Shown here piece after piece: positions 46,481 through 55,318 of a stretch of DNA of 64,000 bases. The position numbers and the translations under genes were made by a program. The stretch is from Nitrospirales bacterium (GTDB lineage Bacteria > Nitrospirota > Nitrospiria > Nitrospirales > UBA8639): the NCBI GenBank assembly GCA_031315865.1, contig JALDRJ010000002.1:3322001-3386000 (forward strand). The letters run 5' to 3'. Under the pieces are notes generated by a model. That model did not search any database and had not been told where the DNA came from. It was given only the letters and a program-made list of their open reading frames with translations. Each line of letters starts with the position of its first letter. Positions within the stretch are counted from its first letter, which is position 1.

Positions 46481-48884
46481 CTCCATCTCCACCCTCTCCA
46501 CGTTCACCAGGACGGTAGGTCAACACATAGGGCGATGCTGAACACAGTGTTCGTAACGCGGCTTTGAGCTTTCCTGTGCCATGACCATGAATGACGAGAA
46601 TAGCTTGATGGCCCTGCAGGACGGCATGGTCAAATGCAGCCTCTGTGCTCTCGATCGCTTCATCTACCGACTTTCCCCGAAGGTCAATAGTCAAAGATGG
46701 CGTGACCGACTGAAGAACATGGCCACCCGAGTTCTCGGAGACAAAATCTTTCTTAGCCTTCCCTTTCATGTTCATGCGTTGTGATGACGCAGAAACTTGA
46801 GGCGTCGCTGAAGCATGAATGCTTCGTAATAATTGCGCATCAACGGAAATGATTTTTTCGCCAACCTGAACTTTGACGCGCGGGCTAGCGTCGATGGGCT
46901 CCAAGAGTATTCCGTGCGTCCCCAGATCTTTGATTGCCACCATCTCGCCCACCGAGGCATGACGAAGCGGTCCGGTCTCGCCATCATCCAATAGTGCCTC
47001 GCTCTGTTGTTGTAACTGAACGATCTTTTGTCGGGTAGACTTCACCTGAAACAGCGTCCGGTGGCTCTTGAGTTCTTCCATCATCGTATGGAGCTCACGC
47101 TTCACATGCGCGAGTTCGGCTTGAAGATTCTTACGGACTTTTTGGCGCTCCTGACGTTCGGATTGGCACACACGCTCTTTCACCTCTCGGGCTTCCTGAT
47201 GAAACCGTTCAGCTTCGACGCGCAAGGATTGAGCCTGACGCAATTCATGATCCAACCGATGTTGTGTATTCTGTAATTCTTGAAACATGAATTCGAGATC
47301 CCGTTCCTGACCTTGCAACAATGTTGAGGCATGCGACAGGACCAGAGGATCTAACCCCAGTTGACCGGCAATCTCGAGAGCTGACGATCCCCCAGGAAGA
47401 CCTTCGATTAAACGATACGTTGGCGACATGGTGACTAAGTCGAATTCATGACTTGCGTTCATAAATCCGGGCTTGCGTAGTGGCATGGTTTTGAGAGAAT
47501 GATAATGGGTCGTGACTATGACCTTGAACCCCTGTTCATGCAAACGACAGAGGAGGGCTTCGGCAATAGCGGCTCCTTCCGCCGGGTCTGTAGCATTCCC
47601 GATTTCGTCCAGTAACACGAGGGAGGGAGGGAACGCTTCGGGGCGGCTCGAAAGGGTATCATTCATGATCGCGATCATGTTCGTGATATGCGCAGAAAAA
47701 CTCGATAAATCTCGCTCTAGGTCTTGGGCGTCTCCGATGTCGGCATAGATTCGTTCAAAAATAGCCATTTCTGAACTCTCATGACACGGCAGATGCAAAC
47801 CAGCCCGAACCATCAACGCAAACATCCCTAAGAGTTTGAGAGTCGCCGTTTTCCCTCCCGTATTCGGACCTGACACGATGCAGACAGGGGTTTCATACGG
47901 AAGATGTATGTCGTTTGCCACGACGTCCCGTTTATTCATGACAAGAAGCGGATGTCGGGCTTCTTTTAACATGACATGTTGCCGTCGATTCAAAGAAACG
48001 GGATTGGCCCGCATGGTGATGCTGAGCCGAGCTTTTGCGCCCAAACAGTCCAATTGCCGGAGGGTCTGAAAATTCTGAAGAAGAATCGTTACATGAGAGG
48101 CCACCAAGCTAGAAAGATCTTGCAAAATCCGACCGATCTCTTGCTTTACCTGAAGGTCCGCGACTTTAATCGCATTGTTTAATTCGATGAAGTCGCGTGG
48201 CTCGATGAATACGGTTGCGCCGCTTCCGGAAATGTCATGCACGATCCCGGAAATATGATGTTGCTTGTCCGATTTGACCGGAATCACATAACGTTCCCCT
48301 CGCTGGGCAAAATACTGCCCTTGGAGCAGCTCTTCAAACTCATGAGAGGACAGCAATCGCTCAAGCCGTTGTCGAATTTGTTGCCGAAGTTGATGGAGAT
48401 GCTGGACGAGTTGAGACAATTCTGGAGTTGCCGATTCTTGAATGTTCCCTTCATGGTCAACGCACTGGACAATTGCTTCATACACTCTGGAGAGGGGATC
48501 TAACGTATATGCCAGGACAGAGATCGTAGGGCAGGACTCTTCAAAGTCCATGATTGCCCGACTCACTTCAGCACATAGGTCCAACAGTACCGACACGGAG
48601 TACAGTTCTACCCCTTCAAGCTGCGCACCTTTTGCTGATCGATTTAACAGATCCTCGATATCGTCGAACGCCAGAATCGGAAATGAACGTGCACATTCCA
48701 ATATCATCCGCATCTCAGTTGTTTCTTGTAGACGCATCGCGGCAGTCGGTAAATTTGTTTCTAAGGGCAACTGCAAACAAGCCCTCGCGCCTGGTTTTGA
48801 CTGTGCGTACCTCGCCAAAACGCTGAGGAGTTGCTCCCATTCTAAAGCCTGTCTCGCTTGCAACTGTAGAGAGTCCTGTGACAT
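46458..48884 (-). CDS. mutS2: Endonuclease MutS2
   Basis: An 808-residue MutS2. The ATPase has Walker A GPNTGGKTATLK and Walker B LVLLDEIGNATDP. It lacks the mismatch-recognition domain of MutS and ends in a Smr nuclease-like domain (IDLRGKSVDEAIEST, IHGHGTGKLKAALR). A coiled-coil stretch rich in Gln, Glu and Arg precedes the Smr domain. MutS2 proteins suppress recombination or act on stalled ribosomes, depending on the species. It ends inside the queG 3' end. Confidence 0.96.
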   Translation of the reverse strand: MSQDSLQLQARQALEWEQLLSVLARYAQSKPGARACLQLPLETNLPTAAMRLQETTEMRMILECARSFPILAFDDIEDLLNRSAKGAQLEGVELYSVSVLLDLCAEVSRAIMDFEESCPTISVLAYTLDPLSRVYEAIVQCVDHEGNIQESATPELSQLVQHLHQLRQQIRQRLERLLSSHEFEELLQGQYFAQRGERYVIPVKSDKQHHISGIVHDISGSGATVFIEPRDFIELNNAIKVADLQVKQEIGRILQDLSSLVASHVTILLQNFQTLRQLDCLGAKARLSITMRANPVSLNRRQHVMLKEARHPLLVMNKRDVVANDIHLPYETPVCIVSGPNTGGKTATLKLLGMFALMVRAGLHLPCHESSEMAIFERIYADIGDAQDLERDLSSFSAHITNMIAIMNDTLSSRPEAFPPSLVLLDEIGNATDPAEGAAIAEALLCRLHEQGFKVIVTTHYHSLKTMPLRKPGFMNASHEFDLVTMSPTYRLIEGLPGGSSALEIAGQLGLDPLVLSHASTLLQGQERDLEFMFQELQNTQHRLDHELRQAQSLRVEAERFHQEAREVKERVCQSERQERQKVRKNLQAELAHVKRELHTMMEELKSHRTLFQVKSTRQKIVQLQQQSEALLDDGETGPLRHASVGEMVAIKDLGTHGILLEPIDASPRVKVQVGEKIISVDAQLLRSIHASATPQVSASSQRMNMKGKAKKDFVSENSGGHVLQSVTPSLTIDLRGKSVDEAIESTEAAFDHAVLQGHQAILVIHGHGTGKLKAALRTLCSASPYVLTYRPGERGEGGDGATVVSLR

Positions 48885-49139
48885 ACAACGGAGTCTACTA
48901 TGTTTTCACGTTAAAAATGTAGCGAACATGCAGAGCACCGGGTTTTAACGGTCCAATATAGGGCACGCTTCTCATGTGAGAACGCCGATATAAAACACAG
49001 CCAATGTGAGAGAACGTAGATCCGGTATGGCCTGTTCGCGACACTATACCTTGGAAGATTCGCAACAAGAACATTCATCGGAAAAAGTTGAGCAAGCTTG
49101 TACGAGCTTTGGAGAGGTGATGAGAGGGGGCGCAACGGC

Positions 49140-49595
49140 TCAGGGCGATGGCATATATTGAGAAAGAGACTGTTCAAAGTTTTCCATCATCTTGAGGATA
49201 TTCTCTCGAACATCTTTCCACTTATTTTCTCCGCTGTTTTGCAGGTCCTCCATTTTCGAGAGAAGTTTTTGCTTTTGATCATTTAACTTTTCAAGTCTGT
49301 CGTTGAATTGAGACTTGGTCGTTTCATGAAGGTTCGAGCTTTTCTCCCTGAGAGCTTCGACTTTATCTTCGATGAGCTTGAGTTGCGTTCGGACATAGTT
49401 TTCGAATTTTTGCTTCTCCTTGACGGCTGAATCTAAATTTTTCTTTAAAACTGTTGATGCCTCAGTTGAGATAGGTGTAGAACCTTTTTCGTCTGCCCGG
49501 GCCTGATATGGAAGCAAACACCAAATACTAACGGTGAACATCATGAATAACCCAACTCGATCACTCCATTTGGTGGAAGCGAAAAATCCTGACAT
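49140..49595 (-). CDS. Exported coiled-coil protein
   Basis: A 151-residue protein with a signal peptide (VGLFMMFTVSIWCLLPYQARA). The mature part is a long amphipathic helix rich in Lys, Glu and Gln, with heptad-like spacing (LKLIEDKVEALREKSSNLH, RLEKLNDQKQKLLSKMEDL). The ATG at 49595 is preferred over one 16 codons upstream because of a G-rich site just before it. Function unknown; such proteins often act as periplasmic scaffolds. Confidence 0.7.
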   Translation of the reverse strand: MSGFFASTKWSDRVGLFMMFTVSIWCLLPYQARADEKGSTPISTEASTVLKKNLDSAVKEKQKFENYVRTQLKLIEDKVEALREKSSNLHETTKSQFNDRLEKLNDQKQKLLSKMEDLQNSGENKWKDVRENILKMMENFEQSLSQYMPSP

Positions 49596-49743
49596 AATAG
49601 GCCCCCGGGAAGAAGATATATAAAGGAAACCTCGACATTTCATGATATCATACCCATCTAACCTTGCATAGAATAATGGATTTTATCATGATTCCGACAG
49701 CACTCATGCTTCAAGCCTTCTGTGTAAGAGAAAGGTAGTAATA

Positions 49744-50982
49744 ATGACCCAAGAAGAAGCCAGATCGTACCTCCATTATCTCTTGACCTTACATCTCCGG
49801 CGAGAAGAAGCATTCGGTCCTCTCGCACTTGCGTTCATTAAAGAACAAAACCTGGGTGACTTGGGACTCACGCCGGAGGAACGATTTAATCTAATGATGG
49901 CCACGGCACAGGTCCTGGCCACAGAACCCAAACGTTATACGCTGAAACTCGAGCTACTCCAAAAAGCGCTCAAGCTCCTCCCGGAAACCCGCTACAATGA
50001 CCCAGCCTTGGCACAAGAGCTCGGACATGGGATTCGGAAAACACAGGCAGACCTCGGCATCTACAACGAAGCCATGAAAACGTCTCGCTCTCAGAGCGAT
50101 CGTCAACGTCTCATCGTGGAGTCAGATGCGCCACAATATTTTCTCGATATCGCACAAAAGCGTGCCTCTTCCTATTATCAAAACAAATATCGCCTGTCGA
50201 AAGAAGCTAAAACGGCTCAGAATTTTGGCGGTTCTCCCAAAAAGTTTCAGCCAGATAATGCAGACATCCATACCGAATTTCCGGGAGCCTGTGCGCCATT
50301 CATGGCTGTCCGGAGTAATGCCTTTCATATGATGTTGCCCTTCGACCTCAAAATCAGCCGCGACCCCAGCGACCCTCTTGAGGCCGGAGTCAGAATCTTT
50401 TATGGCAAGATGGGATATTCTTTTCCGCTTCGGTACGAAATGGGGAAACTGTGCAGCTATCATGATGGCGAAGTACTTGATATCGACCTACGAGATCCAA
50501 ACCTCATTTTTGTTTCGGCCTCTCGTGTGCAAGACCAAGAGTTTCAGTCGTACACACGATCAGATGATCCGAATATTCCACCAGAATTCGCTTACCCAGT
50601 GGCAATTCTCGAACATACTGGAAGCCTTGGCCCATTTATTCAAATAGCCTGTAACTTTAAAGTTTGGTTTGATGCATCCATGGTATCGCTCCTGATTCAA
50701 GGGGCCCCAGATTTACATGAATATGGCCTTCAGGGGGGAGCGGGGCTCATGACGAGAAGCTATGCTTCAGACAAGGTCGAAACCTATGCGGAATCTCGTT
50801 CACAGCCATGGCAAGAAGGTTTAAGCTTTAATTTTGTCAATCTTCACCTACAGCTTGCGTCTGGAGTCACGACGGCTTTGATTCCGCACAGTACACCTAT
50901 TTTTAGCATCTTTCCTGTTTTGAATCGTCAAAATTTTCGATTTGAAGATCGTGGTCGCATGGAGCGAGGCAATGGTCATTAA
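49744..50982 (+). CDS. Hypothetical protein of 412 residues
   Basis: No family is recognised. The first 110 residues are helical with TPR-like patterns (LELLQKALKLLPETRYND). The rest has beta-rich stretches (GVRIFYGKMGYSFPLRYEMG, FIQIACNFKVWFDASM). No signal peptide or membrane span is visible, so it should be cytoplasmic. A GAGAAAGG site precedes the ATG. The reading frame is long and regular, so the gene is very likely real. Confidence 0.7.
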   Translation: MTQEEARSYLHYLLTLHLRREEAFGPLALAFIKEQNLGDLGLTPEERFNLMMATAQVLATEPKRYTLKLELLQKALKLLPETRYNDPALAQELGHGIRKTQADLGIYNEAMKTSRSQSDRQRLIVESDAPQYFLDIAQKRASSYYQNKYRLSKEAKTAQNFGGSPKKFQPDNADIHTEFPGACAPFMAVRSNAFHMMLPFDLKISRDPSDPLEAGVRIFYGKMGYSFPLRYEMGKLCSYHDGEVLDIDLRDPNLIFVSASRVQDQEFQSYTRSDDPNIPPEFAYPVAILEHTGSLGPFIQIACNFKVWFDASMVSLLIQGAPDLHEYGLQGGAGLMTRSYASDKVETYAESRSQPWQEGLSFNFVNLHLQLASGVTTALIPHSTPIFSIFPVLNRQNFRFEDRGRMERGNGH

Positions 50983-51329
50983 CGAAAAATATTCACGCAA
51001 GACTTTAATATTTAACGATAAATTGCTGATTTCCATAAATCTTCTTGAACCATTACCCCATGAATTTCAAGTATTTATTTTTCAGCCGTACGTACTTCCT
51101 TACTTAAAGCAGATTTCAATTGCCAGAAACCACATGCATATGATAGCCTAATGACTATTGATGGATGACGATGAACCTAGACCAAAGGTTTTGTCAAAGC
51201 AACTGAGCACGAATATTAACCCCGCATCACTTTCCCTGTTTATCCTTCCCCATATAACCACAAGTTTTCAAGAATTGGGCTTGTCCCATGTACATTCATC
51301 TGCCGTGTTGAATCGTCCCTGATACGATT
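50983..51329. other. Intergenic region without a recognised gene
   Basis: The 347 bases are AT-rich compared with the flanks. No supported coding frame, tRNA or clear terminator was seen. Confidence 0.5.
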
Positions 51330-52601
51330 ATGGATATCTTCGCAGTTCTAGTCTGTTTAGGGCTTTCTGCATTTTTCTCTGGTGCAGAGATTGCTTTTTT
51401 CTCGATCTCGGAAAGCAAGCTCAGAACGATGGCTGAGGAAGGGAAAAAAGCGGCAAACCTTGCCCTGAGGCTCCGGGCGAACCCACAACGCCTGCTTTCA
51501 ACAATCCTTATTGGCAATAACTTGGTCAATATTTCGGCAACCACGTTGACAACTCTCATTGCCCAACGGTTATTCGGAATCGAGGCAGTGGCAATCGCGA
51601 CGGGAATTTTAATCTTTGTCGTGCTGATGTTTGGTGAAATCGTTCCTAAATCACTCAGTCAAAAGCATGCAGAGACTGCCGTGCAACTGATGGCCTACCC
51701 TGTCTATTGGTTCGAACAAGCCTTTTCCCCCCTACTCTTTGTCCTTGAACCATTCATTTTGAAAATGACGGGCGGTCGCTCTCTTTCGTTGCACTATGCG
51801 ACTGAAGAAGAGCTCAAACTCATGCTTGATGCTGGGGATAAAGCTGGAGTTCTTGAGACAGAAGAAGTCAAGATGATCAAGAACGTGTTCGAATTTACAG
51901 ATTTGACAGCAGAAGACGTGATGACACCTCGGATCTACATGTTCGGGTTGGATGGCAATGAAACGCTCGAAGAAGCACGCGATGAACTTTTCAAATCTAA
52001 GTTTTCGCGAATTCCGGTCTATGATGACGACCTTGATAACATCACCGGTATCATGTACCGCAGTCACGCATTAATGGAACTGGCCCAAAATCAGACCACG
52101 ACACTCATAAAAGACATTTCCAAACCCGCTCTCTTCGTTCCCGCGAGCAAACCGGCTGATGACCTGTTAAAACAATTCCAGCAAGAAAAGCGTCATATTG
52201 CCATCGTCGTGAATGAATTCGGCGGGGTACTCGGCTTGGTAACGGCAGAAGATCTTCTAGAAGAAGTCGTCGGCGAAATCCTTGATGAAGGTGATGTCAC
52301 AGAAGAATTGATCAAAAGAACAGGTAAAAATCAGATCTTGGTTGATGGAAGGACTGAAGTCCGAAAAATTAATGAATTCCTGAAGGTCGAGTTGGATGAG
52401 GAACAGAACACGATCAGTGGACTGATTCTTGATGAGCTAGGACATATCCCTGGCATTGGAGAACGCGTTTTCACCGACCACTGCCACCTTGTGGTTCGTG
52501 ATGCCGATGAAAAGTCCATCAAAAGCGTTCAAATTATTAAAGAAGAAATCGTACCTGATCCTCCCGCCCAAACACCGTCGCCTGTCGGACAATCTACGTA
52601 A
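51330..52601 (+). CDS. CNNM/CorC-type membrane protein (hemolysin-family transporter)
   Basis: A 423-residue protein with a DUF21/CNNM membrane part (residues about 1-170, FFSGAEIAFFSISESKLR, FGEIVPKSLSQKHAE), two CBS domains (DVMTPRIYMF, FSRIPVYDDDLDNITGI, FGGVLGLVTAEDLLEE) and a C-terminal CorC/HlyC domain (DELGHIPGIGERV). Family members are linked to magnesium or cobalt efflux. The name hemolysin is historic. Not clearly in an operon with its neighbours. Confidence 0.92.
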   Translation: MDIFAVLVCLGLSAFFSGAEIAFFSISESKLRTMAEEGKKAANLALRLRANPQRLLSTILIGNNLVNISATTLTTLIAQRLFGIEAVAIATGILIFVVLMFGEIVPKSLSQKHAETAVQLMAYPVYWFEQAFSPLLFVLEPFILKMTGGRSLSLHYATEEELKLMLDAGDKAGVLETEEVKMIKNVFEFTDLTAEDVMTPRIYMFGLDGNETLEEARDELFKSKFSRIPVYDDDLDNITGIMYRSHALMELAQNQTTTLIKDISKPALFVPASKPADDLLKQFQQEKRHIAIVVNEFGGVLGLVTAEDLLEEVVGEILDEGDVTEELIKRTGKNQILVDGRTEVRKINEFLKVELDEEQNTISGLILDELGHIPGIGERVFTDHCHLVVRDADEKSIKSVQIIKEEIVPDPPAQTPSPVGQST

Positions 52602-52664
52602 CGCCTTCACATCCCTCTCCAATGGGGCAAGCAGTTTGACGCATTCCTCCGGAAAGTCACTTCC

Positions 52665-53597
52665 TTAATAAAACAATTTACCCTCTGCCACCATCACGAC
52701 TTGTCCACCAACTTTGACAGCTTGGATCACGTCATCGTCGGAAAACACCTGAATGAAAATTTTCGATGGTCGATCCATTTCATAGCCTTGCTCTGCCACA
52801 ATTTCAGTCGTTGGTCTCACCTCGACAACGCCGTTTTTGACCAGATAGGCTCCCAAGGCCCCACTTGCACTCCCTGTCGCCGGATCTTCGTCGATACCAA
52901 TCGGGGCTGCGAACATTCGGGTATGGACGGTTGAATAATCGTCGACCGTCATCGTACTGAAAACCATCATGCCATTGGAACCATATCTTTGACAAACGTC
53001 AGTGATGGCTGCCTGGTCAGGCTGGATTGATTTGACTGCCGTCAATGTTCGCGCTGGAATAATCATGACCGGTAGCCCCGTCGAGACAACTTCCACGGGA
53101 AACGGAGATGGGGCAATGTCAGATCGATTGAGCCCCAACGCTCGCGCTACTTCAAAGAGTTCTTCCCCGTTTTTTACCGTTTCGATGAATTGTGGCGAGG
53201 GCTGGCCCATCTCAACACGATCAATCGCCCCCTTGAGAACATAGAGCTCTGCAGAGAATACGCCAATGTTACATTCGTACTGAATATGGGTAATAGGCTC
53301 ATGAATGGGGAAATGGCCTAATTTGCCTAAAACATAACAGGTTCCCAGAACAGGATGCCCAGCAAATGGAAGTTCATGGGTTGGGGTAAAGATGCGCAAT
53401 TTTATCCTGACGTCAGAATGGGACGAAGGAAGCACAAACACCGTCTCTGACAGGTTCATTTCATTCGCAATTTGTTGAAATTCTGAGTTGGATAAATCCG
53501 GTGCATTCGGGAAGACAGCGACAGGATTACCGCCGAACACTACATCAGTAAAGACATCAGCTTGATAGAAGGAAAGATGGCGGGTGGTCAAGTCCAT
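52665..53597 (-). CDS. PhzF-family isomerase-like protein
   Basis: A 310-residue protein of the PhzF/diaminopimelate-epimerase fold. Marks are YQADVFTDVVFGGNPVAVF, the catalytic Glu in MNLSETVFV, TPTHELPFAGHPVLGT and DEDPATGSASGALGAYL. PhzF itself isomerises a phenazine precursor, but no other phenazine gene is present, so the substrate is unknown. It is convergent with the CNNM gene. Confidence 0.92.
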   Translation of the reverse strand: MDLTTRHLSFYQADVFTDVVFGGNPVAVFPNAPDLSNSEFQQIANEMNLSETVFVLPSSHSDVRIKLRIFTPTHELPFAGHPVLGTCYVLGKLGHFPIHEPITHIQYECNIGVFSAELYVLKGAIDRVEMGQPSPQFIETVKNGEELFEVARALGLNRSDIAPSPFPVEVVSTGLPVMIIPARTLTAVKSIQPDQAAITDVCQRYGSNGMMVFSTMTVDDYSTVHTRMFAAPIGIDEDPATGSASGALGAYLVKNGVVEVRPTTEIVAEQGYEMDRPSKIFIQVFSDDDVIQAVKVGGQVVMVAEGKLFY

Positions 53598-53682
53598 CGT
53601 GGACCGAGAAGAAATGATATGAAAATATTATGAGAGAAAATGCTCAATACCTATCGACAGGCTTGCTGGTCATCATACAGCA

Positions 53683-54921
53683 TTATGCGGAATGCGGCAA
53701 AGCTTCATAGGAGCGAGCCATGGGATTTCTGACATAATCCTCCACAAAATTCTTTAAAGTGCCATTTCGGTACAGGCGAGCATTCGCAAACTTCGTATCG
53801 ATTTTACGTAATACTTTGACCGTAACCTTTGTTTTTCTGGTGAATTCTTCCAAAGTCACTCCGGTAATGTCCATATTCTGCCCGCGTCCAGATTCCATGA
53901 CAGATTTCGGGATGTGAATAATCTTTTCATCGGTAAGCCGCTTGGCAATATCCTCAAACGTGAGTAAGACGGTACAGTCCGAATCGCCACCCAGCATTGC
54001 GTTTGGAACATGGAGGTAGCGCGCGCGTTTTTTTCGAAAAGTATTGAGTATCTTATAGACGCTTCCCGCCATCACCACATGGTCTTTCTTGTCCAATTCC
54101 AGTGAGTCAAAGAGGCTCACGATTCGCCTGCGATTCAAGAACGCCGTGACATAAGCCTCGGTATGGATCGTCGTAAGGTTTGGCAATCCAGCATCATAAA
54201 TACGTTCCGCTTCAATTCCCAAATACCGTCTCCCCTTTCTCATCAATTCTGCCGTCGACTGCTTCAACCCGCGAACCGGCGTTAAACACCCCATCCATAA
54301 GACACATTGCTGATTGAGGTTGGAAATCATTTTTGCATCGTCGGACATCGTATGTTGGTCAAAGGCATAGAAGTTGGCGGATGAAACGGCTGGACCATCC
54401 AGGACTTTCATCACATGTTTCAAGGACGGCGCATGAGGCATGAGTTGCTGTCGGTAGGCTCCCAGGGTAATGACTGATAGCTCAAAATTGATTCGCCCTG
54501 GATATTTAGCGGCAAGCTGGTGAATTTTGGGGACGTGCACAAAACCAACGGTAAAGAACTGTATGCTTTTGTCGGTATACTGCAAAAAGTCTTCGACCCA
54601 TTCCATGGCCTTGGGGTGCAGAAAGAGATCCGTCCATTCCATATATTCATTGCCCCCTAAACACCAGAATTGCATCGGATCAGTCGGTTTGCTGTTGATA
54701 TAATTCAAGATAAATTCCCAATCATCTTGAGTCGTTTTTGGGGGATCGAGGGTTTCGCGGTAGGAGTGATCGATTTCGTAGCAAAACTCACACTTCACCG
54801 GACAATTTTTCCCAAGACTGATGGGGATTTTCCCGGCATCCATTTCTCGCCTTAAGACTTCACGATAGTCTTTTCCTTCCAGCACCTTCGTCTGCTCCAA
54901 CATCGGAATGCTCCGGCTCAC
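53683..54921 (-). CDS. Radical SAM protein of unknown function
   Basis: A 412-residue protein with the radical SAM cluster motif Cx3Cx2C: Cys40, Cys44 and Cys47 in KNCPVKCEFCYE. A barrel-like region follows (FWCLGGNEYMEW, INFELSVITLGAYRQQLM, GCLTPVRGLKQSTAELM). The C-terminal part includes a domain resembling DUF512 (VVMAGSVYKILNTF). The start is GTG at 54921 with a GAGGTGAGG site. The gene is divergent from the J-like gene and near two B12-binding radical SAM genes. Substrate unknown. Confidence 0.85.
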   Translation of the reverse strand: MSRSIPMLEQTKVLEGKDYREVLRREMDAGKIPISLGKNCPVKCEFCYEIDHSYRETLDPPKTTQDDWEFILNYINSKPTDPMQFWCLGGNEYMEWTDLFLHPKAMEWVEDFLQYTDKSIQFFTVGFVHVPKIHQLAAKYPGRINFELSVITLGAYRQQLMPHAPSLKHVMKVLDGPAVSSANFYAFDQHTMSDDAKMISNLNQQCVLWMGCLTPVRGLKQSTAELMRKGRRYLGIEAERIYDAGLPNLTTIHTEAYVTAFLNRRRIVSLFDSLELDKKDHVVMAGSVYKILNTFRKKRARYLHVPNAMLGGDSDCTVLLTFEDIAKRLTDEKIIHIPKSVMESGRGQNMDITGVTLEEFTRKTKVTVKVLRKIDTKFANARLYRNGTLKNFVEDYVRNPMARSYEALPHSA

Positions 54922-55001
54922 AATGTTGCCTCACCTCGTTGAAGATTCGTAGGCCCATCTCTATTTCGATTCGCGAGAGACTTTCAACTCATGAACGACT
55001 C

Positions 55002-55310
55002 ATGCTACAACAGTTTAAGCCTCTTACTCATCGTATCGTTTGCCCATACCGTATGTCAGAAACGAACCATTCAGAAGCTCTTATCTTATTCGAATTATCC
55101 GAGCCCTATAGCTTGCAAGAATTGAATATTCGCTATAAAAAGCTCTTACATACCTGGCACCCGGCCCGATACGCCAGCCTAACGAATAACCCCAAAAAAT
55201 ACATGGAAATGTACAAGAAAGGCGAAGGAAAAACGAAGGAAATTCATTCTTCCTACCAAGTCCTTCTCGATCGCGTCGATGGGCAAGACGAGACAGTTAC
55301 GAACCCGTAA
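55002..55310 (+). CDS. J-like domain protein lacking the HPD Asp
   Basis: About 102 residues. The second half resembles a DnaJ J domain (YSLQELNIRYKKLLHTWHPARYA, then KTKEIHSSYQVLLDRV). The HPD motif is HPA, so standard stimulation of DnaK is doubtful. The start is uncertain: ATG at 55002 is used; a TTG at 54939 and ATG at 55053 are in frame and none has a strong ribosome site. It sits between radical SAM genes and ends eight bases from the convergent B12-binding gene. Confidence 0.6.
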   Translation: MLQQFKPLTHRIVCPYRMSETNHSEALILFELSEPYSLQELNIRYKKLLHTWHPARYASLTNNPKKYMEMYKKGEGKTKEIHSSYQVLLDRVDGQDETVTNP

Positions 55311-55318
55311 CCGACATC

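Noticed and set aside
52665-53597. Phenazine biosynthesis cluster
   Set aside because: A single PhzF-family gene without other phz genes; this family is widespread in bacteria that make no phenazines.
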